From NCBI GenBank assembly GCA_963821815.1, contig CAWGFG010000006.1, positions 1,054,001 to 1,118,000 of the forward strand: a DNA stretch of 64,000 bases, read 5' to 3'. Below are positions 44,759 to 54,304 of this stretch, piece by piece (the stretch's first letter is position 1; each line of letters begins with the position of its first letter). Origin of the DNA: JASGTU01 sp963821815. GTDB lineage: Bacteria > Chloroflexota > Anaerolineae > Caldilineales > Caldilineaceae. The notes beneath the pieces are model-generated. The model saw nothing but the letters and a program-made list of their open reading frames with translations, did not search any database and was not told the origin of the DNA. Made by a program: the position numbers and the translations under genes.

Positions 44759-46658
44759 CGAGATGCGCAACGGACGCAACATCTTTGGGATGGATGTGCG
44801 GTTTACGCCGGCACGGCCCTATCACACAAGCTTTGGCAGTTCGGACAAAGGCTTGTGGGAACAATCGTACGATGCTGCTAACCTAGCCCTACAAATCCAG
44901 CAGCAGACCGAGAACGCAGAACGTGTCTTCGATCTCAATCAGCAGGACCTGGCGAAGGCGATTCTAGCGACCAACAACAAGGTGGATAACGAGATACAGA
45001 TCGAAGCCGGCTGCGATTTGCAAAGCTTTAGCACCGACGAAGAGTGGTATGCCTGCATCGACACAATGATCCAACATACACTCGAGTGCGATCCGCAGGC
45101 TGATAGTTTCGATGCATGTATGGCACGCACAATTGATGGTCAACCGCCAAAACAAAATGGCAGCAACTGGCTGATCCTCGTTAGTGACATGCGGACGGCA
45201 CGACAGGACTTGCGCACGGCATGGCTGGGCGTTGAAGCTGCAATGGAGAAACGCGATAACATCGTCAAGCGGTCTAATACTGAGGTTATTCGCAATATCA
45301 GAGTCAAGAGTGTCATCTTCAACGGCGCACAGGAGACATCGGCTATCGAAGCCATTATCGCAGCCGCTCAGTTCATGGACGTGGGAAGCGACGGTGTGAT
45401 GACGTTTCACCCAGGTGTTGTTGTCGAAGGCGGACTGCGTCCCGCACAGATTTTGCGGCAGGCAGCTCACGATATGCAAATCGAGGATGCTAACTCTGAA
45501 GCGGTCGTACGCAATCTCTTCTATGATATGGCGGAAGCACAGGGCGATGTCGATATTGCGGCCCAACAGTATCAGGCGATGTTGACCCAATTCAATGGCG
45601 TGGTCGGGCAAACCGGGCATGACGTGTACCAATCCAAGCGTGAACACGCGTATACAACGGCTCTACCGGCCAACGATCCCAGTTATCGCATGGTACGCGA
45701 CTCACGTCGGCTGGAGTTGGCCGCACAATTGGAGATTGCGTCCAAGATGGCGTATCTGGCAGCGAGACGCGCTGAATACGAATACACAGCGCGCCTGAGC
45801 AGCAACAACTTCCGCATCTCGGACATCTACAAGGCGCGAACGGCCAACGACATACTCATCTTCCTACAGAACCTGGATGCGACGATCGCCAATTTACCCG
45901 GTGCAGTTAAGGATGCAGACAGCAACCAACGAGAGATTACTATTTCGGTGGCGCAGCATGTGCTGGGTCTTACTGATGCCTATCTGAAGGGTCAAGGCGT
46001 TTCTGACGCTGAGCTTCAGAACGAACGCACGAGGCGCTTGCGCGAATGGGTGTCGCAGAATACTGAAGTTGGCAGCGATGGAAAGCCGACGCTGACATTC
46101 TCATTCTCTACCTCAGCCGCCTCCAATGGTCTCATCAGTCAAGTAGTACAGCAAGACTACGGATACTACTGGTTGCACAAGATCGCCGGCATTGGCCAAC
46201 CGAAATCATCGAGTGACGGTCTGGGAGTTAATCTGGTGACGGACCAAGCTGGCGACTTGGGCTATCGTCAAGTACGCGTTAGTCAGACGGGGCAAGTTGT
46301 GTTGACCTCGTTTGCCGGTTGTCTCTTAGATTATCGACTGATTCCGCCGGCTCTGCTGCTGGGTCTAGACTTTCCCAACACGCAGCCGACCGATGTCGTG
46401 ACAGGCATATTCTCCGGCGATGTCAATGGTAAGCATGGGAATGCTGCGTTCGGCTATAGTACGCCGGCATTCCTGGGACGCCCGCTAGCCTCTGACGGCT
46501 GGAACGTGGTGGTCAATGCAGGTTCGCCGGATGGTATTCTGCCCGATCTGGATCTGCAGCAGTTGACTGATATCGAGCTAATCATCAGCACGACCTATGG
46601 CACGCGGGCATCCAACACGTTGCCTCAGCCATCCCAGTGCGTGCGCGTGGACTATTAG
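44721..46658 (+). CDS. Exported alpha-helical protein, C-terminal part
   Basis: 645 codons. It overlaps the preceding ORF by 38 bp and has no signal peptide and no ribosome site, although its character is that of an exported protein. It is long-helical with 'LNLIDTREKASEMRNGRNIFGMD', 'AANLALQIQQQTENAERVFDLNQQDL', 'AAQLEIASKMAYLAARRAEYEYTARL', and a C-terminal beta-rich domain ending 'SQCVRVDY'. The most likely reading is the second half of the gene that starts at 43556. The family is unrecognised; coiled-coil or tubular assembly proteins come to mind, but nothing decides it. Confidence 0.7.
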   Translation: MTLNLIDTREKASEMRNGRNIFGMDVRFTPARPYHTSFGSSDKGLWEQSYDAANLALQIQQQTENAERVFDLNQQDLAKAILATNNKVDNEIQIEAGCDLQSFSTDEEWYACIDTMIQHTLECDPQADSFDACMARTIDGQPPKQNGSNWLILVSDMRTARQDLRTAWLGVEAAMEKRDNIVKRSNTEVIRNIRVKSVIFNGAQETSAIEAIIAAAQFMDVGSDGVMTFHPGVVVEGGLRPAQILRQAAHDMQIEDANSEAVVRNLFYDMAEAQGDVDIAAQQYQAMLTQFNGVVGQTGHDVYQSKREHAYTTALPANDPSYRMVRDSRRLELAAQLEIASKMAYLAARRAEYEYTARLSSNNFRISDIYKARTANDILIFLQNLDATIANLPGAVKDADSNQREITISVAQHVLGLTDAYLKGQGVSDAELQNERTRRLREWVSQNTEVGSDGKPTLTFSFSTSAASNGLISQVVQQDYGYYWLHKIAGIGQPKSSSDGLGVNLVTDQAGDLGYRQVRVSQTGQVVLTSFAGCLLDYRLIPPALLLGLDFPNTQPTDVVTGIFSGDVNGKHGNAAFGYSTPAFLGRPLASDGWNVVVNAGSPDGILPDLDLQQLTDIELIISTTYGTRASNTLPQPSQCVRVDY

Positions 46659-46673
46659 GAAGAGTCGAAGGTT

Positions 46674-46724
46674 GGAAGGCTGGGCTTGAGGCGCCGAAAC
46701 ATCGCATCTTTAAGCCCAGCTTCC
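46674..46724 (+). terminator. Hairpin between two exported-protein genes
   Basis: GGAAGGCTGGGCTT (46674-46687) pairs with AAGCCCAGCTTCC (46712-46724), leaving one bulged G and a 24-nt loop. It lies 15 bp past the stop, with only a short T-rich stretch after it. It is a terminator or attenuator before the next gene at 46753. Confidence 0.55.
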
Positions 46725-46752
46725 GGATTCCTTTGTCAAAGTGGAGACAGCT

Positions 46753-47739
46753 ATGAGAAATAAATGGTCCATGATCGCGCTAGGTCTGTTGTTAACTATT
46801 GGAGTCGTATTGATTGGTATTGGGACATGGCGGCTTGCCGACATGTATCCCGTGTTTGGTCAAGACGCTTCTCAGGTGCAGACCGTGCAGGCTGAACCTG
46901 CGCAAGTAAGCGCTGCACAGGTCTCCGGTGATTACAGCGGCTTGGTCAACGTAGAACATGTTGTGGGCGGCGTATTTAGTGATTCACTGGCTACGCCACC
47001 TCCGCCAGCGGCTGGTACGCCTGAACCGCCTGATTTAGGCAGTAATGAACTGTCGCTCTCGCTCAATCAATCGGGCGCCACGGTCAACGGTTATGTCGAC
47101 TTAAGCGAGACGTTGATATTTTCGACAGAGCATACGATTCAAGTGAATGGAAGCGCAGTTGAAACTGGCCCCAATGTAAATGGCACGTTTGATGGAAAGA
47201 AGCTGACGTTGGATTCTGAACGTGTCACGACCACCATTAATGGGCAACCCATCGACAGGCAATTCCGACTCACAGGCGCAATCAGCCAGAGTGACGGCAG
47301 CCAGTTGAAGGGTGAGTATCGGGAAACACTTTGGGGTGCGGCTCGAGAGCCGATCACCGTGATCGGATCCTTTGTGCTGCAGCGTCCGGTCTTCAACAAC
47401 GTTTCGCCCAGCACTGGCAACAAGGCGCCCATAGCCGTGGCTGACTCTGCTACCACGACGCAGGGAGTGGCTGTTGTGATCAAGGTACTCGAGAATGACA
47501 GCGACGCGAATGGAGACGCCTTAACGGTATCTGCGGTCAGCAATCCGCAATTTGGCGCGACCAGCACAAACGGTCAGACTGTGACGTACTCGCCAAAGGC
47601 TGAGTTTGAAGGCGGCATTGACAGCTTCAGCTACATCGTGAGCGACGGCAAAGGCGGTGAAACGGCAGGCTTTGTCACGGTAATTATCTTTGGACCAGGC
47701 GGTCCAACATCAGGTTACCTACCGCAAATATCGAAATAG
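46753..47739 (+). CDS. Exported protein with cadherin-like (Big_9/VCBS-type) domain
   Basis: 328 residues from the ATG at 46753, six bases after GGAG. An N-terminal membrane segment (residues 5-25, 'MIALGLLLTIGVVLIGIG') serves as signal or anchor. A beta-rich domain with 'LSLSLNQSGATVNGYVDLSET' and 'VNGTFDGKKLTLDSERVTT' (about 90-210) resembles lipocalin-like or META-type binding sheets. A tandem-repeat-type domain at about 220-315 has 'DSATTTQGVAVVIKVLENDSDANGD', 'VTYSPKAEFEGGIDSFSYIVSDGKGG', typical of cadherin-like Big_9. The C terminus is 'SGYLPQISK', a Leu-Pro tail also seen in neighbouring exported proteins. Confidence 0.8.
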   Translation: MRNKWSMIALGLLLTIGVVLIGIGTWRLADMYPVFGQDASQVQTVQAEPAQVSAAQVSGDYSGLVNVEHVVGGVFSDSLATPPPPAAGTPEPPDLGSNELSLSLNQSGATVNGYVDLSETLIFSTEHTIQVNGSAVETGPNVNGTFDGKKLTLDSERVTTTINGQPIDRQFRLTGAISQSDGSQLKGEYRETLWGAAREPITVIGSFVLQRPVFNNVSPSTGNKAPIAVADSATTTQGVAVVIKVLENDSDANGDALTVSAVSNPQFGATSTNGQTVTYSPKAEFEGGIDSFSYIVSDGKGGETAGFVTVIIFGPGGPTSGYLPQISK

Positions 47740-47884
47740 CTGTTCATGCAGCATGGCAATTAGAAATGAACGGTTTCAGATGCACCACTTAGCGCCTCCC
47801 CAGCCGGAGGTTCACCATGCTGCTTGAGCGTTATTGCCAAGTCGAGAATAGTTGAAGTCTCAACCCAAAGTCAATCGACAGAAA

Positions 47885-47919
47885 CATGGTCCGTCCGGCA
47901 CAATGAAGGACGGACCATG
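47885..47919. terminator. Perfect 12-bp hairpin between convergent genes
   Basis: CATGGTCCGTCC (47885-47896) and GGACGGACCATG (47908-47919) with an 11-nt loop. It sits between the stop of the plus-strand gene at 47739 and that of the minus-strand gene at 47978, so it can serve as a bidirectional terminator. Confidence 0.75.
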
Positions 47920-47977
47920 GTATTAGCCCTCTTTCTAGCCTATAGACTAGCCCTGGGCAGCTAGATACGTTATCTAC

Positions 47978-50900
47978 CTACTGCCTATGCACTATCGGCA
48001 ACAGCACTCGATCGGCGCCGACGAACGATCCCGCCTCGTAGGCGCCAGCATCACAACCCTGCTCAGGCCGTTCAGCCCCACCTTGGTCAACTTGCACAAG
48101 ACACGTCGCAAGCCCGAGCGCCGGACTACCCGCCAGCAATGGATGCGAATAGGTCTGCGCGGCATTAAGAGTCAGGCTATCGATCATTGGCGCCATATCC
48201 GTAACATTACCGTTACTCGAACCTGTCACATTACAGCCTTGACGTGTGCCGATGACGTTATGACCGTCCGATGTCACCGTAGGCGCACAGTCCGGTCCAC
48301 CGGGCGCGTCGTTGCCCGCCAGCAGCGAGTTCTCAATGCGCACCGCGCTCCCAGCGCTGTTGACGCCGCCGCCCGTATTCGCTGCGGAATTGCCCGCGAT
48401 CGTCACATACCGCAGTTGCGCATTACCGCCTGCACCGGCGATACCGCCTCCGACGTCAGCATGGTTGCCGCTGATTGTGACATTCTCCAATGTCAGTTCT
48501 ACCTGATTTAGGATACCGCCACCGCTGCCCTGTGCCGTATTTTGTACAACAGAGCTCTCCATCAAGCTCAGCTTACCGCTCGCGTTCAAGATGCCGCCGC
48601 CGTTTTGTGCAGAGTTGCCGTCCACCGACACCCGCCGCAATCGAACATCAGCGCCATCATTGCGAATGCCGCCTCCGTCCGCGCCATCGTCCGCATTTCC
48701 ACCTGCAATCGTCATGCCCTCAATCTGTACGACGCCGCCGTGAATATCTAGCACTCGATCGATCGCGTTGCCGTTTAGCGTTGTATTCTGCGCACCGTTC
48801 CCCAGGAGAGTTAGGTCACCGTCAACGTCCAGATCCCCGCTGGCGGAATCCTCATCCACTGCGGCTGCTGTTACCAAATTCTCCAGTACATAGACGCCGT
48901 TGCCGAAAACGACAATCTGTGCTCCAGCCTGCGCATTCGCCTCCATGATCGCCGCTCGAGCCGTGCAATAGCCTTCGGTAGTGGCGCACGTTCCGTCGCC
49001 AGGTGTAGCATCGGGTCCATCACGCAACGAGTTGACATAGTAGTTGCCTGCTGCAACCACGGATAGATCGAAGCGATCACGGTTATTCTCTACAATCGGA
49101 TCAGGCGTATTGGACGTAGCGCTGGCGTCAAGCGAGATCACCGCCCCCTTCATGACGCCGCCGCCAACGCTCAACTTGATCGACACCTTGGCTTCAGCAT
49201 CTGAACCCAGGTCGCCAAGATTGCATGTGACGAGCTTACCGTCAATCTGGCAATCCCCCGACGATGCACTGGCAGACACGAACGCGGCGCTTCCGGTAAT
49301 GATCTCGCTCACGCTCACATTCTTGGCTGTCACACCGTCACCGGCAGATGAACGTTGGTTGCGAACCGTCAATTCGTACAACAGCTCTTTCTGATTAACC
49401 GGAACGAGCGGCTGTGAATTTCGCTGTAATACAAGGTCAGCCATCGCCTGTACCGTTACTGAGACTTGCGCCGATCCTTTGTTACCCGCTGCGTCCGTCA
49501 CCTCGATCACAATCGTGTACACGCCTGCGCTGTTATAGGTGTGGTAGGCTAGCAGTTCGGCGCCGCGACCTTCAACGAGCGGTGTTAACGAAGGCCCTTG
49601 TGTACCGCCGGTCTGATTCAGATCGCCGCTACTCTCCTTTGTGTTATCGCCCCAATCCACAACTGCGGTCAACTCATCTCCCTCATCCGCATCCAGCACC
49701 ACCGCTCTCAGTGTCACTGGATAGCCAAGCCCCGCCTGCAGCGAGTTCGACTTCGGCACAACCACAGGAGTGTCGCTTACCGGCACTACCTCAACCGTAA
49801 ACGTGGCAGGCTCCGACATGAACTTGCCGTCGCTTACAGTAAATGTGAACGAATCCTTGCCGGAATAATCCTTGCCGGGCGTGTACGTCACATTAGGCGG
49901 ATTACCGCTCAATTTGCCGTACTGCGGTTGGAACGAGATTTTGTAGGTGAGCGTATCGAGACTGCCATCCAGGTCATATCCTTTGAGTACCAATCCAATC
50001 GGTGTGTCTTCTGCCGTGGTTGCCCAACCATCTTCAGCAATGGGAGGACGGAAATTGCGTGATACATTAATGTCCACCTGAGCCGGCGTGCTCTCGATCA
50101 GTTCGCCTCCGCTGTCGTGGAACCCGTCGGTGGCGCGGAATGTGAAGGAGTCCGATCCCACATAGTTCGGTTTCGACTGATACTCAACCCAAGCTGATTT
50201 GTCGTCGATGCTGTGGATGACACTCGTCTCGAATACATGAACAAGCTCAGTTGATTTATCCAAAATGTAGAAGTTATTGGAATTAACAGCGATATTGCCT
50301 GGGCTCCCGAAATCGCCTAGCACAAAGCCGCTGCATCCGGCACAGCTGGACTGGGAGCGCGCTTCCCCGGCAAAGGAACCCTCGGGCGTAAAGCGTTGCA
50401 CACGCTGGTTGCCGGTATCCGCTACATAAAGAACGTCATTCGGATCCATGGCAATCGCGCCCACGGACTGGAACTGTCCGGGTCGGCTGCCAAAGCTGTC
50501 CCCCTCGAAGGCGCAGGTGGCGTCTGTGCAGGCAAAACCGATGCTATGCTGCTCAATGTAATTACAGTTGAGCCCGCTGTCACATTTGCCCATCCAGCCG
50601 ATCAGTTCACCCAGCTCAATCATACCATCGAGGTGTTTGACCGCTGGGGCGAATTTGTAGATGCGATCAAATCGGTAGCCGCTGGCGACATTTGCCAGGA
50701 CATAGACGTTACCCCTGCTGTCCAGTGTGATATCGCCGAGTCGCTCCAGTTTCATCACATCCCCATCCAAGCCGGGAAAATCACCCCACTTGGTGGATTG
50801 CGTGATCGCGTAGGAGAAGACCTGGCTGCCCACATATTCGAGACAGTCCTCCGGGCCGTCGCCGCCTCCCTGGTTACAGGGCGCGGGCACGAAGGCTGAC

Positions 50901-53398
50901 ATTCCCTTCAGATTCTGGTTGCGATCCCCGATCACGTAGAGCACGCCCGTTGTATTGTCGAAGGCTGCCGCACCTGCATTCTTGTACTCCGGCGTGCGGT
51001 TGACATCCTCCGAAGCGATGTAGATGGAGTTGACCTTGTTCCAAAGTCCGTAACTGCGTACGTTCACAATCGGTTCGCCGCTATTCTGCGGCTGGATTGT
51101 GGAGATATTGATTAGGCTATCGCCGGTGCTGCTGCCGTCGCTGGACGTGGTGAGTATCGTGCCGCGCCCAACGTTGAACTTTATGTTCCTCAGCGGGCGA
51201 CCGCCGTCATTGCGCTCTTGCTCGCCTAAATACTTGCCCTGCTGGTCCCACACAGAAATGCGCGGAGATGTGGTTGGGTCGATTGTACTGCCGCCCGGGC
51301 TGCATTTTCGGTACGCTTGGTCGTAGATGTAGGTAAAACCATCATCATCCACTGCCATATACTTTTGGTCTCCACCCAGAAAACTGACAAAGTCTTTGGG
51401 CAGATCTGTTCGATTCATGTCTTCTGCGCACAAAGCTTTTATATAGTCCCGCATTGCGTTAGGGTCTTGAGCCACTTCCCAGGCTTTGGCCTCGCCTTCC
51501 CGCTGTGCAATCCAGGGGCTATAGCGTGCAGTGATGCGGTAGTCGTCTATGAAGTACGGGTAGAGCGGGGCAATGAAAAAACCATTGCCAGGCGCCCTAT
51601 CGACTCTGAACCAGATCGGGTCACGCATGCTGGAGCCGTCCACGTCCGGGTCGTTGCCCGTAACGGTAATTTTTACTGGCTCATCTGCAATAGCCTGTAC
51701 TGTGTTCCCGCCCATAAGCGGATTGGCTGTTGGTACGTTGTTCGTGCCGGGCGCCTTGATATTGACGAGCTGTTGTTGAGGATCGGATGTATTACCAGAT
51801 CGGTCGGTAGCCGTCCATGTGACGTAATGCACGCCCTGACTAAACAGTGGCCAGGATGCAGCACCCTGGACCGCCTGCGTCTGGTTGTACGTGACCGTAG
51901 GCCGAAGGTCGGCGACGTCGAAAACTTGCGGAGCGCCTAGAGGCACTTGAACGTTGTCACCGGCGGCGGCGTACATCATCACCGGCGGTGGCGCGACCAA
52001 GATCGGTGGCAGTGTGTCGACCACCGTTACCTGCTGTTTCACTTCCGTCGTGTTCACTCCGCCGTCCTTCGATGCCGCGCCGTTGTCGCTGGCACGCCAC
52101 GTGATCTCAGCAGAGGGTAACGGACTTCCGTTATTGTCAACCAGGAGGGGCCAGAATCTCGGCGTCGCATACGTGAGCGTTGGATCCGCGTCGCAGTCAT
52201 CTGTCACCGTAATTGCAGCCATCAACTCATTGATCTTGCGCCCCGATTGCAGGCCGCCCGGATCGAGAGCTTCCACAGTTATGGCATGGACGCCGTTGAT
52301 CTGGGGCGGGTGGCTATCGACAATGGTTAGGCGCTGATAGGCAACGGTTGTCGCACCGGAATAATCGCCGGCTGTGAAATAGGGCGAGGTCTTGTAGGCC
52401 ACTTTCCCGCCCGCAATGATGCCCTTCTTGAGAATATTCTTTGCAATCTCTTTAGCGACCTGTTTGGCGAAATATCGGTTGCCCTCCTTGAGAACCTGCT
52501 CGATTTGTTTTTTGAGTGCAGCCTTGGTGCCGTCAATGGCGAAGCGCTTCTGCGCCTGGGCTCGCGCCACTTTGGAATATCGATAGAGGCTGCTTGCCAG
52601 GAAGAATGGGATATAGTCGAACGCCGAGATCATCGTGTCGGCTTTCCACTGCAGCTCGTAGTTGCCCACTGGAACTTCCATCAAGTACTCAGAGATACGC
52701 TTGCCCGGCAAGGTCAGCTCAATCATGGCGTCCGAGTTGTAATGGAAAACCTCCGGACTACCCACGTCTCCCCAAAAGGGAGAGGCGTATGCAGTGACCT
52801 GGATGGGTAGCGTCAATCCGTAGATATTGGAGTATGAGCCGTAGGCGATGTTGTCAAAGCGTCCATACTCGCTCTGTAACTGTTTTTGCAGTTCTGCCCG
52901 TTCGCTCTGAGTCAGGTTCAGCTCAGGATCGGCTAGCAATTCCTGGATGATAGCCTTATCCATTGACACGAGCTCGGACCACCCCGCTGGCAATGGGACC
53001 ACCATATGATGGACACAGGCTGCATTGGGAGTCTCGATCACAATGGGATCGGGCGGTATAAGCTCCGGCGGGCAATTCTTCAGCGCCAGGTTAAGCGCAT
53101 ACGCCGCCGCATCGGCTGCATCAGCAAATCCGGGAATAGGCGCAAGCGATAACAGTGTGGCTGCAATATGGCTCGCCATCAATGGATCAATGCACGCACG
53201 CGGGGATTCATCCGCATCCTCCGACTGCACGGCGTCTGTTTGTAATGCACTCGCCTGAGCAGCCTCATCCTGCTGGAGCAGCATCTCTGCGGGTACTGAG
53301 GCTTCGGCAGGCAGCGCACCCATCAGGACAAAAATGAGCGCCGATATGCACAGCGCGTTCGTCAGTCTCGTGATTCGTGGCAGCTTACTTGTTATCAA
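47978..53398 (-). CDS. Giant secreted multi-domain surface protein (HYR, NHL, Big_9, PKD, DUF11, CSLREA/beta-helix)
   Basis: 1806 residues with a signal peptide (LCISALIFVLMGALPAEA). In order: a helical region to about 330; HYR-like segments (about 375-560, 'WTATDRSGNTSDPQQQ'); a six-bladed NHL region (about 640-1090, 'MDPNDVLYVADTGNQRVQRFTPEG'); cadherin/Big_9 repeats (about 1110-1260, 'GKDSFTFTVSDG'); a PKD domain (about 1270-1360, 'YHTYNSAGVYTIVIEV'); DUF11 (about 1365-1470); a CSLREA-type segment ('YYVNSLRDG', 'CTARAAIMEANAQ'); and a right-handed beta-helix with choice-of-anchor features ('GSPALG', 'CDAGAYE'). It ends 'LLPIVHRQ'. It is probably displayed on the cell surface and is an adhesin or structural protein by analogy only. 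Confidence 0.9.
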   Translation of the reverse strand: MITSKLPRITRLTNALCISALIFVLMGALPAEASVPAEMLLQQDEAAQASALQTDAVQSEDADESPRACIDPLMASHIAATLLSLAPIPGFADAADAAAYALNLALKNCPPELIPPDPIVIETPNAACVHHMVVPLPAGWSELVSMDKAIIQELLADPELNLTQSERAELQKQLQSEYGRFDNIAYGSYSNIYGLTLPIQVTAYASPFWGDVGSPEVFHYNSDAMIELTLPGKRISEYLMEVPVGNYELQWKADTMISAFDYIPFFLASSLYRYSKVARAQAQKRFAIDGTKAALKKQIEQVLKEGNRYFAKQVAKEIAKNILKKGIIAGGKVAYKTSPYFTAGDYSGATTVAYQRLTIVDSHPPQINGVHAITVEALDPGGLQSGRKINELMAAITVTDDCDADPTLTYATPRFWPLLVDNNGSPLPSAEITWRASDNGAASKDGGVNTTEVKQQVTVVDTLPPILVAPPPVMMYAAAGDNVQVPLGAPQVFDVADLRPTVTYNQTQAVQGAASWPLFSQGVHYVTWTATDRSGNTSDPQQQLVNIKAPGTNNVPTANPLMGGNTVQAIADEPVKITVTGNDPDVDGSSMRDPIWFRVDRAPGNGFFIAPLYPYFIDDYRITARYSPWIAQREGEAKAWEVAQDPNAMRDYIKALCAEDMNRTDLPKDFVSFLGGDQKYMAVDDDGFTYIYDQAYRKCSPGGSTIDPTTSPRISVWDQQGKYLGEQERNDGGRPLRNIKFNVGRGTILTTSSDGSSTGDSLINISTIQPQNSGEPIVNVRSYGLWNKVNSIYIASEDVNRTPEYKNAGAAAFDNTTGVLYVIGDRNQNLKGMSAFVPAPCNQGGGDGPEDCLEYVGSQVFSYAITQSTKWGDFPGLDGDVMKLERLGDITLDSRGNVYVLANVASGYRFDRIYKFAPAVKHLDGMIELGELIGWMGKCDSGLNCNYIEQHSIGFACTDATCAFEGDSFGSRPGQFQSVGAIAMDPNDVLYVADTGNQRVQRFTPEGSFAGEARSQSSCAGCSGFVLGDFGSPGNIAVNSNNFYILDKSTELVHVFETSVIHSIDDKSAWVEYQSKPNYVGSDSFTFRATDGFHDSGGELIESTPAQVDINVSRNFRPPIAEDGWATTAEDTPIGLVLKGYDLDGSLDTLTYKISFQPQYGKLSGNPPNVTYTPGKDYSGKDSFTFTVSDGKFMSEPATFTVEVVPVSDTPVVVPKSNSLQAGLGYPVTLRAVVLDADEGDELTAVVDWGDNTKESSGDLNQTGGTQGPSLTPLVEGRGAELLAYHTYNSAGVYTIVIEVTDAAGNKGSAQVSVTVQAMADLVLQRNSQPLVPVNQKELLYELTVRNQRSSAGDGVTAKNVSVSEIITGSAAFVSASASSGDCQIDGKLVTCNLGDLGSDAEAKVSIKLSVGGGVMKGAVISLDASATSNTPDPIVENNRDRFDLSVVAAGNYYVNSLRDGPDATPGDGTCATTEGYCTARAAIMEANAQAGAQIVVFGNGVYVLENLVTAAAVDEDSASGDLDVDGDLTLLGNGAQNTTLNGNAIDRVLDIHGGVVQIEGMTIAGGNADDGADGGGIRNDGADVRLRRVSVDGNSAQNGGGILNASGKLSLMESSVVQNTAQGSGGGILNQVELTLENVTISGNHADVGGGIAGAGGNAQLRYVTIAGNSAANTGGGVNSAGSAVRIENSLLAGNDAPGGPDCAPTVTSDGHNVIGTRQGCNVTGSSNGNVTDMAPMIDSLTLNAAQTYSHPLLAGSPALGLATCLVQVDQGGAERPEQGCDAGAYEAGSFVGADRVLLPIVHRQ

Positions 53399-54304
53399 GA
53401 GTCTTCGCTTCCTTCCTGGCGATAGCTTCCAGTCGCACTTCTTGGACGAGCTAAGCCAATGAACAATATCTATAGCGAGCTATTTGCGTGTACGGATCTA
53501 TGATTGAACAGAATGACAGCAACAATTCAAACTGTATTCGTGATTTGGTTTACGCAATCTCGCTCGTGTGACGCTTCGATAGACAACCAAACTAGGCAAA
53601 GCATGACGCCCAACACTGGATTATTTACCGGCTCACTCCACGACTAGTAAGAGGAGCTTTGGCAAGTGCAGCGGCGACGTGAACGGTTTTGGATCTGGCT
53701 ATGATGACTGCTGTTCCTCGCTCGGCGGCAGACTAGCCGCCTATGAAGGGCCAAGTCTAGCGGGAATCCTGTGATGATGCAAACAGGCATTCTAGATACA
53801 GCCGTACCCGCAGAACACGCATGATTGTACGCTTTGTCAAGCGATCGATATCAGCAAATTGGAGTGGTGTACGAACGTATCTGTAGAGGCGAATGGAAAT
53901 AGGTCACAGCGTCCTCTGGTTCGATAAAGTAGCTAGAAATAGAGGCCCATTACCCGTGCGCGCGGTTGAACCTAAAAGTCAGTGATCTTGGAATTGACAG
54001 GTGAACCCAACACGGGGTTCTACTTGAGCCGGTTGATTTCAGTAGAATCGCGGCCATACACGCTGAAGCGTTGCGTTCCCATACGCAGTGACCTAGGCGC
54101 GTCTGATACTAGGATGTGCCCTAGGTATAAGTACGGACGGCAGTCGATAAGGCATCGCATCGGCGAGATTGGTTACGATGTCCAAGCGGCGCGTACGCTG
54201 CCCTCCTAACCTACATGCACTGGCGCGCAGCGTTCTGTGTTTAGGTCCTCATAAGCTTGCACTCGTCGATATGTAGATTCGAACCACTATCAGTAGAATT
54301 CTCA
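53399..54304. other. Gene-free region of about 900 bp
   Basis: No ORF with a recognisable domain or convincing ribosome site on either strand; a 75-codon plus-strand ORF at 53982-54209 lacks support. It should contain the promoter of the giant surface protein at its left end. Its size suggests deleted or decayed genes. Confidence 0.45.

Noticed and set aside
53982..54209. 75-codon plus-strand ORF in the 900-bp gap
   Set aside because: No recognisable features and no ribosome site.
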